Shown here piece by piece: positions 56,178 to 64,000 of a stretch of 64,000 bases of DNA. The notes below the pieces were generated by a model that ran no database searches, was not told the origin of the DNA, and worked only from the letters and a program-made list of their open reading frames with translations. The DNA is from Streptomyces sp. NBC_00483 (GTDB lineage: Bacteria; Actinomycetota; Actinomycetes; Streptomycetales; Streptomycetaceae). The DNA lies in contig NZ_CP107880.1 of assembly GCF_036013745.1 (NCBI RefSeq), positions 9,052,001 to 9,116,000 on the forward strand, in the 5' to 3' direction. The translations under genes and the position numbers were made by a program. Numbering within the stretch: position 1 is the stretch's first letter; each line of letters begins with the position of its first letter.

Positions 56178-57701
56178 TCAGGCCTTGTCCTGCATGCTGC
56201 TGCGCGCCGGGTTGGCCTGCTCCGCCGCCTTGGGGTCCTTCTCGCCGGCCTTGGCCTGCACGCCCTGCTTGATGCGCTCACCGATGGTCCGGTCGATGTT
56301 GGACCAGTACTCGAACGCACGGTGCAGCACCGGCTCGCTCACGTCGTTGAGCAGGTGGCCGACGACGTTGTCCACGAGACGGTCGCGCGCGGCGTCGTCG
56401 AGGACCTCGCGGACCATCGTGCCCGCCTGGCCCCAGTCGTCGTCCTCGGCGTGGTCGACGTAGGCGGCGCGGGTGATGTCACCGTCCGCGGACCAGCTGG
56501 GCGGTGTGCCGTAGCGGTCCGTGTCGGCCGCCGGGCCGCCCTTGGAGTTCGGCGCGTACACCGGGTCCGTGGTCTTGCGGTAGGCCATGGCCCCGTCTTT
56601 GGAGTACGTGTTCACGGGCGCGACGGGAGCGTTGACCGGCAGCTGCTGGTAGTTGCCCCCGATCCGGTGCCGGTGCGCGTCGGCGTAGGAGAACAGCCGG
56701 CCGAGCAGCATCCGGTCGGGGCTCGGGCCGATCCCCGGGACCAGGTTGTTCGGCTGGAACGCCGCCTGCTCGATCTCCGCGTGGTTGTCCGTCGGATTGC
56801 GGTCGAGCGTCATCTTGCCGACCTCGACCAGCGGGTAGTCGGCGTGCGGCCACACCTTGGTCAGGTCGAACGGGTTGAAGCGGTACGTGGCGGCGTCGTC
56901 GTACGGCATGATCTGCACGTACAGCGTCCAGCTCGGGTACTCCCCGTCGCGGATGTGCTCGAAGAGATCACGGGTGTGGTAATCCGTGTCGGCCGCGCAC
57001 ATCTGGTCGGCCTCGTGCTGGGTGAAGCACTCGATGCCCTGGTCGGTCTTGAAGTGGTACTTCACCCAGAACCGCTCGCCCTGGGCGTTGATCCACATGT
57101 AGGTGTGGGACGTGTAGCCGTTCATGTGGCGCCAGGTCCGCGGAATGCCCCGGTCGCCCATCAGCCAGGTGACCTGGTGCGCGGACTCGGGCGAGAGGGT
57201 CCAGAAGTCCCACTGCATGTCGTGGTCGCGGAGGTTGTTGTCCGCGCGGCGCTTCTGGGAGCGGATGAAGTGCTGGAACTTCATCGGGTCCTTGATGAAG
57301 AACACCGGGGTGTTGTTCCCCACCATGTCGTAGTTGCCCTCGGTGGTGTAGAACTTCACCGCGAATCCGCGGGGGTCGCGCCAGGTGTCCGGGCTCCCGC
57401 GCTCGCCGGCGACCGTGGAGAACCGGGTCACCAGCTCGGTCCGCGTCCCGGGCTGGAACAGCGCGGCCTTCGTGTAGGGGCTGACGTCGGCGGTGACCTG
57501 GAAGTGGCCGAAGGCGCCGCTGCCCTTGGCGTGCGGCTGCCGCTCCGGGATCCGCTCCCGGTTGAACTGCGCCATCTGCTCGATCAGATAGGAGTCCTGC
57601 AGGAGGATCGGGCCGCCGGCGCCGACCGTGAGCGAGTGCTCATCGCTTTCGACCGGAACGCCGGCATCCGTGGTCGTCGCTTTGGCTGTGTCGTCACTCA
57701 T
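56178..57701 (-). CDS. katA: Haem catalase
   Basis: 507 residues. Typical small-subunit clade 3 catalase: [20 protein letters not shown] (and the RIPER motif after it), [14 protein letters not shown] with the distal catalytic His, [12 protein letters not shown] with the distal Asn, and [14 protein letters not shown] with the haem-ligand Tyr. It decomposes hydrogen peroxide in the cytoplasm. The 181-base upstream gap (57702-57882) contains its promoter. No Fur/CatR-type regulator gene is adjacent; the neighbouring LysR gene is broken. Confidence 0.95.
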   Translation of the reverse strand: MSDDTAKATTTDAGVPVESDEHSLTVGAGGPILLQDSYLIEQMAQFNRERIPERQPHAKGSGAFGHFQVTADVSPYTKAALFQPGTRTELVTRFSTVAGERGSPDTWRDPRGFAVKFYTTEGNYDMVGNNTPVFFIKDPMKFQHFIRSQKRRADNNLRDHDMQWDFWTLSPESAHQVTWLMGDRGIPRTWRHMNGYTSHTYMWINAQGERFWVKYHFKTDQGIECFTQHEADQMCAADTDYHTRDLFEHIRDGEYPSWTLYVQIMPYDDAATYRFNPFDLTKVWPHADYPLVEVGKMTLDRNPTDNHAEIEQAAFQPNNLVPGIGPSPDRMLLGRLFSYADAHRHRIGGNYQQLPVNAPVAPVNTYSKDGAMAYRKTTDPVYAPNSKGGPAADTDRYGTPPSWSADGDITRAAYVDHAEDDDWGQAGTMVREVLDDAARDRLVDNVVGHLLNDVSEPVLHRAFEYWSNIDRTIGERIKQGVQAKAGEKDPKAAEQANPARSSMQDKA

Positions 57702-57882
57702 GGGCTACGCGTGCCTTTCGACGGAGGTCCTAAACGCCTCGGCGCCCTGTGGGTGCAGCCTCGGAGGACGTTTCAGGCGGAGCCGCCTCTCGAAGGGCAC
57801 ACCGGGCAAACCGACGACATGACCATGCTGCGGCCTCCGTGCGGACCCGGCCATTCGGACCGCGTGGGCCCACGCGGTCCGC

Positions 57883-58833
57883 TCACGCGGAGCGGGCGCC
57901 CACCCGTCGCCCGGCGACGCAGAGCAGGGCGACGGCGGCGCCGGCCAGGAGGATGTGGCCTGCGAGATTGACGGTGCCCGCGGAGCCCTGGTCCGGGGTC
58001 TGGCCGAAGCCGACCCAGGCGTAGGTCAACGTGGCGCCGGCGGCCAGGGCGAAGATGTGCGGCGGCGCCCAGTCACGCGCGCGTGCCCAATGGTGGACAA
58101 GGCCCGCGGCCGCGACGGCGATCGCGAGCGCGGCGGCCACGCCCAGCCAGCTCGGCTGGAGAACCAGCCAGAAGGCGCTGGTGACCGCGCACGAGGCGAT
58201 GCCGACGAACAGCGGCCGGGGAGCGCCGCGGGAGTCGAGCCCGGCGCGCGGGCGGGGGATCAGGAACGCGGCGGCCACGAGCGCGGCCACCACGGCGGCC
58301 GTGCCGGCCAGCAGCGGCCAAGGGGCCATGTAACCGCTGTCGTCGTAGCTGCCCCAGCCGACCACCACGGCCCCCAGCACCAGCAGTCCGGCCGTGACGG
58401 TGAACCCGGTCCTGCCGAGCCACGGACGCTCAGCGCGCTGCGGGACGAGGGCTTCCATGAGCGCGATCGGCACGGTGATGCTCCACAGCGCGTGCACGGC
58501 CAGGACGGAGATCAGGCCGTAGGCGCCGGTGCCGACCAGGGGGATGGGCGTCACGGTGACCATGTCGTAGTTGCCGGAGTAGTCGGCGTTGAACAGCATC
58601 TGGTCCAGCAGGCCCTCTTCGAGCAGCGCGTACGCGGCGCCCAGCAGCAGGATGGAGCCCCAGCCGCGACCGGTCCTGCGGACGAGTTCGCGGATGAGCA
58701 GGGCCCCGCTTCCGTAGAGGAGTGCGAGGACCGGCAGCAGCGCCAGGGCGTCGAGTGAGGTCGCGCCGAGGAGCATCTCGCCGATCAACGGCGCGAGGAA
58801 GAAGAGTCCCACCGCCGGCATGCTGTTTCTCAT
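57883..58833 (-). CDS. Polytopic membrane protein of unknown function
   Basis: 316 residues, about eight to nine hydrophobic helices (for example LLPVLALLYGSGALLI, LLVLGAVVVGWG, LLAGTAAVVAALVAAAFLI). A conserved-looking acidic pair sits in YALLEEGLLDQMLFN (about 75), faintly recalling CPBP-type intramembrane proteases, but the other motifs of that family are not evident. No clear operon partners. Confidence 0.75.
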   Translation of the reverse strand: MRNSMPAVGLFFLAPLIGEMLLGATSLDALALLPVLALLYGSGALLIRELVRRTGRGWGSILLLGAAYALLEEGLLDQMLFNADYSGNYDMVTVTPIPLVGTGAYGLISVLAVHALWSITVPIALMEALVPQRAERPWLGRTGFTVTAGLLVLGAVVVGWGSYDDSGYMAPWPLLAGTAAVVAALVAAAFLIPRPRAGLDSRGAPRPLFVGIASCAVTSAFWLVLQPSWLGVAAALAIAVAAAGLVHHWARARDWAPPHIFALAAGATLTYAWVGFGQTPDQGSAGTVNLAGHILLAGAAVALLCVAGRRVGARSA

Positions 58834-59017
58834 GCCGCCGACGCTACGGACGCCGGGCCCGCCCGCGAGTCGGCCGAGCGGCTGCCCTGGACGGCCGTGC
58901 GGCTACGGGCCCCCGGCCAGAAATATCCGAAGGTAGACCGCAGGGAGACTTTGGGCGGACCCAGCCGGGTGCGCACGCCATGGGCGGCGCACCCGGCACC
59001 CGTTCTCCGTGCCCCGC

Positions 59018-59704
59018 TCAGCCGATCGGCACCGGCAGCGGTGTCACCGCGTAGGCCAGCGTGATGGTGTCACCGGTCGACGGGTCGGACAGCTCCACCC
59101 GCCAGGCCTCGCCGAACTGGTCCACGCCCTCCGCCATCGGGATGGTCCCGGAGATCAGCACCGTGCCGGGGAGCAGCTCACCGCGCTCGCGCAGCACCTC
59201 GGCCCAGTACGACGGCGTGAGCAGCTCCGCGAGGGAGCCGTCCTGGATCAGGGACTCCTCGCCCTTCACCGTGACCCACGCGCGCAGCGTCAGGTCGTCC
59301 AGGCGGCCCTCGACGTCCGAGAGGCTCCAGGCGCGGCGGGCCAGGACATCCGGGCTCGCGTTCTTGCTCCAGGCCACGCCGTGCACCTCGAGTTCGCGGT
59401 CCGTGTGGTCGCACGCGGCCGTGAGCAGCAGCTCGCCGTCCTGCGCCACGACGAGCGCCCACTCCGCCTCGCCCGAGGTCCGTCCGTGCTGCACCGCGAC
59501 CCGCTCGGTCTGCTGCGCGAGGTAGGGGGAGATGGGGTACAGGGCCGGGGTGGTGGTCGGCGCGGGGACGCCGAGTTCGGCGAGTTCGGCGACGTGCGCG
59601 GCGACATCGTCCTGGCTGCGCCCGGCGTATCCGGCGTTGAGGACCTGGACGACGTCCACGTCGCGGGTGGAGCCGTCGGGCAGGTCGAACGTGAGCAGCG
59701 TCAT
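59018..59704 (-). CDS. DUF2848 family protein (FAH-like)
   Basis: 228 residues. YPISPYLAQQTERVAVQHGRTSGEAEW and LISGTIPMAEGVDQFG match DUF2848, a fold related to fumarylacetoacetate-hydrolase-like enzymes. It is divergent from the MFS transporter; the shared 165-base gap contains a GntR-type operator (59771-59796), so it belongs to the same catabolic regulon. Probably an intracellular hydrolase or isomerase of the imported substrate. Confidence 0.85.
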   Translation of the reverse strand: MTLLTFDLPDGSTRDVDVVQVLNAGYAGRSQDDVAAHVAELAELGVPAPTTTPALYPISPYLAQQTERVAVQHGRTSGEAEWALVVAQDGELLLTAACDHTDRELEVHGVAWSKNASPDVLARRAWSLSDVEGRLDDLTLRAWVTVKGEESLIQDGSLAELLTPSYWAEVLRERGELLPGTVLISGTIPMAEGVDQFGEAWRVELSDPSTGDTITLAYAVTPLPVPIG

Positions 59705-59770
59705 GGAAATCTCCAGGGGTGAGCAGGTAGGAGGGTTGCGAAGCGGTTAACTTCCCGTCCGGGGCTTGCG

Positions 59771-59796
59771 CATACGACCTGTATACAAGAAGTATG
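59771..59796. promoter_or_regulatory. GntR-type operator of the DUF2848/MFS divergent promoter
   Basis: Core CATAC-G-AC-C-TGTATAC starting at 59771; the GTATAC palindrome is at 59781-59786 and an outer inverted pair CATAC (59771-59775) / GTATG (59792-59796) frames it. The same 16-base pattern with two changes stands before the GntR gene (62811-62826). The symmetry and TGTATAC core fit FadR/FCD-type GntR repressors. Confidence 0.8.
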
Positions 59797-59869
59797 CCGG
59801 AAGGTCGATGTCTCCCCGAACGTCGACGTCCCCCCTCAGACCGTCGAAGCCCCCGAACCGAGGACCGAA

Positions 59870-61219
59870 ATGCTGCAAGACTCCCCACGCGGCCCGGCCG
59901 CCTCACCGGTTGTCACCCCGAACCGCTCCGGTCTCGTCCGGGCCTTCTTCGCGAGCCTCACCGGCACCGCCCTGGAGTGGTACGACTTCGCGGTCTACTC
60001 CGCCGCGTCGGCCCTGGTCTTCGGCGACCTGTTCTTCCCCTCCGAGGACCCGCTCACCGGCACCCTGCTGGCCTTCTCCACGTACGCCGTCGGCTACGTC
60101 TCGCGCCCGCTCGGCGGCATCGTCTTCGGTCGGCTCGGCGATGTGATCGGCCGCAAGAAGGTGCTGATCGCGACGCTCGTGCTGATCGGCGCGGCCACGT
60201 TCCTGATCGGCCTGCTGCCCACCCACAGCAGCATCGGCGCCGCCGCTCCCATCGCCCTGGTCGTGCTGCGGTTCGCGCAGGGCGTGGGCGTCGGCGGCGA
60301 GTGGGGCGGCGCCGTGCTGCTCTCCAGCGAGTTCGGCGACCCGAAGAAGCGCGGCTTCTTCGCCTCGGCCGCACAGGTCGGACCGCCCGCCGGCAACCTC
60401 CTCGCCAACGGCGTCCTGGCGGCGCTCGGCGCCCTGCTGACCGAGGACCAGTTCCTCTCCTGGGGCTGGCGCGTCGCCTTCCTGGTCTCCGGCGTCCTGG
60501 TCGGATTCGGCCTGTGGATCCGCGCGAAGCTGGAGGAGACCCCGGTCTTCAAGGCGATGGAGGCCGAGCAGAGCCGCCCCGAGGCGCCGGTGCGCGAGGT
60601 GCTCACCCGGCAGCCCCGCGCCCTGATCGCGGCGATGCTCGCCCGCGTCGCCCCGGACGTGCTGTACGCGCTGTTCACCGTGTTCGTGCTGACCTACGCC
60701 ACCGACGAGCTGGACATGTCGCGGGGGTCCGCGCTGACCGCCGTACTCATCGGCTCCTCGCTGCAGATCTTCCTGATCCCGCTCGCGGGAGCCCTGTCCG
60801 ACCGCGTCAACAGGCGCCTGCTGTACGGATGTTCGGCCGTCGGCGCCGGTGTGTGGCCGTTCATCTTCTTCAACATGGTCGACGGCGGCTCGTGGGGTCT
60901 GCTCGTCCTCGGTGTGATCGTCGCGCTGGTCCTGCACTCGCTGATGTACGGCCCGCAGGCCGCGTTCGTCGCCGAACAGTTCTCGCCGCGGCTGCGTTCC
61001 ACGGGCTCCTCGCTCGCGTATACGCTGGCCGGTCTGATCGGCGGCGCGATCGCTCCACTGCTGTTCACGGCGCTGCTCGGCTCGTTCAACAGCTGGGTGC
61101 CGCTCGCCGTATACGTTGCCGTCACCGCGGCCGTGACCGTCACCGGGCTCCTGCTGGGCCGCGACGCGGAGGCGGCCACGGACGAGGACACGGAGCTGGT
61201 CGCGCAGGCGACCGCCTGA
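59870..61219 (+). CDS. MFS (metabolite:H+ symporter) transporter
   Basis: 449 residues, 12 helices. The MHS-family pattern is plain: TALEWYDFAVYSAAS in helix 1, GRLGDVIGRKKVL in loop 2-3, RFAQGVGVGGEWGGAVLL in helix 4-5, and ALSDRVNRRLL in loop 8-9. It imports an organic acid or similar solute with protons. Followed after 46 bases by the nitrilase-family gene; controlled from the GntR-type operator upstream. Confidence 0.92.
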   Translation: MLQDSPRGPAASPVVTPNRSGLVRAFFASLTGTALEWYDFAVYSAASALVFGDLFFPSEDPLTGTLLAFSTYAVGYVSRPLGGIVFGRLGDVIGRKKVLIATLVLIGAATFLIGLLPTHSSIGAAAPIALVVLRFAQGVGVGGEWGGAVLLSSEFGDPKKRGFFASAAQVGPPAGNLLANGVLAALGALLTEDQFLSWGWRVAFLVSGVLVGFGLWIRAKLEETPVFKAMEAEQSRPEAPVREVLTRQPRALIAAMLARVAPDVLYALFTVFVLTYATDELDMSRGSALTAVLIGSSLQIFLIPLAGALSDRVNRRLLYGCSAVGAGVWPFIFFNMVDGGSWGLLVLGVIVALVLHSLMYGPQAAFVAEQFSPRLRSTGSSLAYTLAGLIGGAIAPLLFTALLGSFNSWVPLAVYVAVTAAVTVTGLLLGRDAEAATDEDTELVAQATA

Positions 61220-61265
61220 ACCGCACACCTACCGCCCCATCAGGCCTCATCAGGAGGGACACCCC

Positions 61266-62090
61266 ATGCTCATCGCCCTGAGCCAGCTCACCACCGGGCC
61301 CGACCCGGCCAAGAACCTCGACCTCATCGAGGAGCAGGCCCGGCGCGCGGCCGACGCTGGCGCCCGCGTCGTCGTCCTCCCCGAAGCGGCGATGGCCTGC
61401 TTCGGCACACCGCTCACCCCGCTCGCCGAGCCGCTCGACGGCCCGTGGGCGAACCGGCTGCGGGCCATCGCCGAGGCGGCCGGCATCGTCGTCGTCGCCG
61501 GGATGTTCACCCCGGCCGACGACGGGCGGGTGACCAACACTCTGCTCGCGACAGGCCCGGGCGTCGAGGAGACCTACGACAAGATCCACCTCTACGACGC
61601 CTTCGGCTTCGCGGAGTCCGACACCGTCGCGCCCGGAACGCGGGTGGTCACCATCGACGTCGACGGCGTCCGCCTGGGTCTCGCGACCTGCTACGACGTG
61701 CGCTTCCCCGAACTCTTCCGGGCCCACGCCGACGCGGGCGCCGTCGCCACGCTGCTCCCGGCGTCCTGGGGCGCGGGCCCCGGCAAGCGCGAGCAGTGGG
61801 AACTCCTCGTACGTGCCCGGGCCTTGGACGCCACTGTCTGGGTTGCCGCGGTGGGCCAGGCGGACCCGGCGGCGAGCGGCATCGACGTCAGTGGCACGGC
61901 CCCGACGGGCATCGGGCACAGCATGCTGGTCGGCCCGGACGGCACCGTGCGGGAGAGCCTCGGCGCCGAACCCGGCCTGATCGTCGTGGAGTTGGACGTC
62001 GCCGAGGTCGACCGGGTGCGCGGGAAGATCTCCGTGCTGGCCAACCGCAGGCTCGGGCGCGACGACGCGGTGATCACCTACCCGAAGTGA
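61266..62090 (+). CDS. Carbon-nitrogen hydrolase (nitrilase superfamily)
   Basis: 274 residues, ribosome site AGGAGGGACACCCC before ATG 61266. Catalytic triad: Glu in VVLPEAAM (about 40), Lys in YDKIHLYD (about 102), Cys in ATCYDVRFPEL (about 142). The YDVRFPE context matches Nit1/Nit2-like omega-amidases and deaminated-glutathione amidases. In this regulon it probably releases ammonia from the imported amide. Co-transcribed with the MFS gene. Confidence 0.92.
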   Translation: MLIALSQLTTGPDPAKNLDLIEEQARRAADAGARVVVLPEAAMACFGTPLTPLAEPLDGPWANRLRAIAEAAGIVVVAGMFTPADDGRVTNTLLATGPGVEETYDKIHLYDAFGFAESDTVAPGTRVVTIDVDGVRLGLATCYDVRFPELFRAHADAGAVATLLPASWGAGPGKREQWELLVRARALDATVWVAAVGQADPAASGIDVSGTAPTGIGHSMLVGPDGTVRESLGAEPGLIVVELDVAEVDRVRGKISVLANRRLGRDDAVITYPK

Positions 62091-62097
62091 TGCGGGT

Positions 62098-62127
62098 GGG
62101 CCGGCTCAGGGACACCCGGGCCGGCCC
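62098..62127. terminator. Hairpin between amidase and GntR genes
   Basis: GGGCCGG (62098-62104) pairs with CCGGCCC (62121-62127) across a 16-base loop, eight bases after the amidase stop, in the gap where the two convergent genes end. Confidence 0.45.
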
Positions 62128-62149
62128 GGATCACCCAGTCCGGCTCATA

Positions 62150-62779
62150 TCACCCCGCCAGAAGTACCTTCAGCGTCGACTCCAAGTGGCTGTCGATCGC
62201 CGCGCCCACCGCGTCCGTGTCACCCGCGGCGAGCGCGTCCAGGATCACCTTGTGCTCGTCGATGACCGACTTCTGCCGACCGCTCTGGTTGTACAACGCC
62301 ACGACACCCGCGCGCACTTGGCGGCTGCGCAGCCCGTCGTAGTGGCGGTCCAGCAGGCCGTTGCCCACGGCCTGGACGATCGTCGCGTGGAAGCGGTGGT
62401 CGATGGCGATGAACTCCTTGGCGTCGTCGGGCCCGCTCAACCCGCGCTGCCGCTCAAGGAGTTCGCCCAGTTCCTCCAGCGGCACCCGGTCCGCCTTGAT
62501 GACTTGCTCCGCCGCGTACCGTTCCACCATGCCGCGCAGTTCCATCAGCTCCGTGATCTGCCGCCCGGTCAGCCGGGAGACGCGCGCGCCGCGCCGGGGC
62601 ACCATCTCGACCAGATCCTCGGCGGCGAGCAGCAGCAGGGCCTCGCGGATGGGGGTGCGGGAGACGCCGATGCGGTCGGCGATCTCCTGCTCGGACAGGA
62701 ACTCGCCCTGCATCTCCGGATCGGTGAGCACCGTCCCCTTGAGGTAGGCGTACGCCTTCTCCCGACCGGACGTCGCCAT
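62150..62779 (-). CDS. GntR family (FCD) repressor
   Basis: 209 residues from ATG 62779, with GGAG six bases upstream. Winged helix with LSEQEIADRIGVSRTPIREA (about 28-47), then the all-helical FCD domain with metal-ligand candidates in AIDHRFHATIV and in DEHKVILDAL. The operator-like element 32 bases upstream of the start matches the one in front of the DUF2848/MFS genes, so it probably represses itself and the catabolic genes until the substrate binds. Confidence 0.93.
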   Translation of the reverse strand: MATSGREKAYAYLKGTVLTDPEMQGEFLSEQEIADRIGVSRTPIREALLLLAAEDLVEMVPRRGARVSRLTGRQITELMELRGMVERYAAEQVIKADRVPLEELGELLERQRGLSGPDDAKEFIAIDHRFHATIVQAVGNGLLDRHYDGLRSRQVRAGVVALYNQSGRQKSVIDEHKVILDALAAGDTDAVGAAIDSHLESTLKVLLAG

Positions 62780-62810
62780 GTGAGCTCCCGTGGACCGTGG
62801 TTCTGAATCG

Positions 62811-62836
62811 CATACAACTTGTATACGGAAGTTACC
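62811..62836. promoter_or_regulatory. GntR-type operator before the repressor gene
   Basis: CATAC-A-AC-T-TGTATAC at 62811-62826 followed by GGAAGT; compared with the site at 59771 only two of the first 16 bases differ, and GAAGT is shared further on. Its place just upstream of the GntR start indicates autoregulation. Confidence 0.8.
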
Positions 62837-62879
62837 ACGGGGTGGAGTTACCACGGGGTGGAGGAGGAGTGCCCGATCG

Positions 62880-63392
62880 CTACTCGGCGACCCCGTCGCG
62901 GGTGCGCTGGTAGTGGCGCCTCGCCTTCATCCGGTTTCCGCAGACGGCCATGGAGCACCAGCGGGCCCGGTTGGTCTTGCTGCGGTCGAGGAGGAACAGG
63001 CGGCACTCCGGGTTGGCGCACGGACGCAGCCGACCGGGCTTCGCCTTCTGTAGCGCACTCCATGCCAGGACCGCTTCCACAGCCGGTCGGCGCTCCGCGG
63101 GGACGTCGAGCTCCCAGGTCACGCCGTCGGGGGAGAGGTGCGGCCGGGAGCGCACGCCCTCAAGGATCGGGGCCAGTGACGTGGTCGGCCGGGCGCCGCG
63201 CACCACCTCCTGCAAGGCGTCGCGCGCCTGCACCAGGTGAGCGAGTTCCCGGGTGCTGCCGCTGCCGCCGTGCGCCTTCTGCCACGCCTTGGCCGCTTCA
63301 CGGTCGGCCAACTCGTCCGTAGGCGTTCCGTTGGTCACCGGTGTGGTGTTGAGGAGTTCCAGCAGTGTGTCCTGCTGCCCGGGGTCGATCAC
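62880..63392 (-). CDS. CGNR zinc-finger regulator
   Basis: 170 residues. An N-terminal ABATE-type helical stress-sensor domain is followed by a C-terminal CGNR finger: LRPCANPECRLFLLD, then RWCSMAVCGNRMKARRHYQR (four Cys). Divergent from the alpha/beta hydrolase at 63568, probably its regulator. The 175-base gap contains two copies of a palindromic motif. Confidence 0.9.
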   Translation of the reverse strand: MIDPGQQDTLLELLNTTPVTNGTPTDELADREAAKAWQKAHGGSGSTRELAHLVQARDALQEVVRGARPTTSLAPILEGVRSRPHLSPDGVTWELDVPAERRPAVEAVLAWSALQKAKPGRLRPCANPECRLFLLDRSKTNRARWCSMAVCGNRMKARRHYQRTRDGVAE

Positions 63393-63499
63393 TGCAGTAC
63401 CTCCTGTCCTGCGTTTCCTGCGTCGAGTTCGCCAGCAGGTTACTTGCCGCGAAGGTGCGGCAACCGCCGCCTACTCAACACTAACCCTTTAAAGCGCAT

Positions 63500-63544
63500 T
63501 GACCGGTTATCCCGACTGTGCTCCACTGGGCCTGTAACTGGTAA
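63500..63544. promoter_or_regulatory. Two palindromic TRACYGGTWA elements
   Basis: TGACCGGTTA at 63500-63509 and TAACTGGTAA at 63535-63544, centres 35 bases apart, both near-palindromic with the same core, between the CGNR gene and the hydrolase it probably regulates. CTAACCC (63481-63487) and GGGTTAG (63557-63563) form an outer inverted pair. Confidence 0.4.
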
Positions 63545-63567
63545 ATCGCGAATGAGGGGTTAGGGTC

Positions 63568-64000
63568 ATGTCTTCCACGGTCCACCACCGCACCGCCACC
63601 ATCAACGGTCTCGACGTCTTCTACCGGGAGGCCGGTGATCCGAAGGCGCCCGCCGTCGTGCTCCTGCACGGCTTCCCGACCAGTTCGCACATGTTCCGCA
63701 ACCTGATCCCGGCGCTCGCCGACCGCTATCACGTGATCGCACCCGACCACATCGGGTTCGGGCAGTCCGCGATGCCCGCGCTGCGGGACTTCCCGTACAC
63801 CTTCGGGGCGCTCGCCGACGTCACGTCCGGGCTGCTCCAGCACTTGGGTATCGACAGGTTCGCGATCTACGTGCAGGACTACGGCGCCCCGATCGGCTGG
63901 CGGCTCGCCCTGAAGGACCCGGAGCGGATCACCGCGGTCATCACGCAGAACGGCAACGCCTACGAGGAGGGCTTCGTCCGGCCGTTCTGGGACGGTCTTT
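63568..64000 (+). CDS. Alpha/beta hydrolase, haloalkane-dehalogenase-like (partial)
   Basis: First 144 residues from ATG 63568; the gene runs off the window. VVLLHGFPTSSHMFRNLIPAL carries the oxyanion HG motif (residues quoted in part, about 30-50), DHIGFGQS follows, and the nucleophile elbow reads VQDYGAPIG with Asp (about 104) rather than Ser. Asp nucleophiles mark haloalkane dehalogenases and epoxide hydrolases. The acid and His lie beyond the edge. Confidence 0.88.
   Translation, partial: MSSTVHHRTATINGLDVFYREAGDPKAPAVVLLHGFPTSSHMFRNLIPALADRYHVIAPDHIGFGQSAMPALRDFPYTFGALADVTSGLLQHLGIDRFAIYVQDYGAPIGWRLALKDPERITAVITQNGNAYEEGFVRPFWDGL

Noticed and set aside
55779..57971. 730-codon plus-strand frame from the LysR remnant through the catalase
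   Set aside because: Only the first ~110 residues resemble a protein (LysR effector domain); the rest is the catalase antisense.

Overview
The window is high-GC actinobacterial DNA. Its gene content is that of a Streptomyces chromosome, probably outside the most conserved core: a complete 'conservon' operon, a Pls/PosA-type poly-amino-acid synthetase, several P450s, many TetR/AraC/PucR/GntR regulators, secreted glycosidases and lipoproteins. I call 52 genes, one clear pseudogene and one possible gene remnant. I see no rRNA, tRNA, CRISPR array, insertion sequence or phage module.

Layout. 1-6.8 kb: a TerD-domain protein, a TetR regulator divergent from a three-part flavin/iron-sulfur reductase, and a processive-type glycosyltransferase preceded by a tiny membrane ORF. 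6.9-12.4 kb: six overlapping genes of a conservon (sensor-like ATPase, roadblock protein, DUF742 protein, small GTPase, two P450s). 12.4-17.2 kb: a Clp ATPase translationally coupled to an FdhF/YdeP molybdo-oxidoreductase. 17.5-24.6 kb: FUSC transporter, PucR regulator, DUF1345 membrane protein, serine hydrolase, Nudix-like protein, small kinase-like ATPase, lipoprotein. 24.9-29.4 kb: a fused glycine/sarcosine/dimethylglycine methyltransferase (betaine synthesis) and a Tat-exported GH127-type glycosidase.

29.4-37.3 kb is the most striking region: a 1296-residue membrane synthetase with the A-T / six-helix / three C-like-domain layout of epsilon-poly-lysine synthetase. It overlaps an M1 metallopeptidase gene and lies next to a secreted cholesterol oxidase with a divergent TetR regulator and a perfect palindromic operator. 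37.4-43.5 kb: GH125 mannosidase, a reductase-like protein, and a P450 / HSL-type esterase / Baeyer-Villiger monooxygenase operon suited to ketone breakdown. 43.5-52.6 kb: TerD and VOC proteins, a PepSY lipoprotein, and a run of P450, hydrolase, AraC regulator and PobA-like flavin hydroxylase that could process aromatic acids; then a STAS protein and a GlxA-type regulator. 52.7-58.8 kb: GAPDH, a Sua5-type enzyme, carbonic anhydrase, a wrecked LysR gene, catalase and a membrane protein. 59.0-62.8 kb: a compact catabolic regulon (DUF2848 protein, MFS transporter, nitrilase-family amidase, GntR repressor) bound together by two near-identical operators. The window ends with a CGNR regulator divergent from a haloalkane-dehalogenase-like hydrolase that is cut by the window edge.
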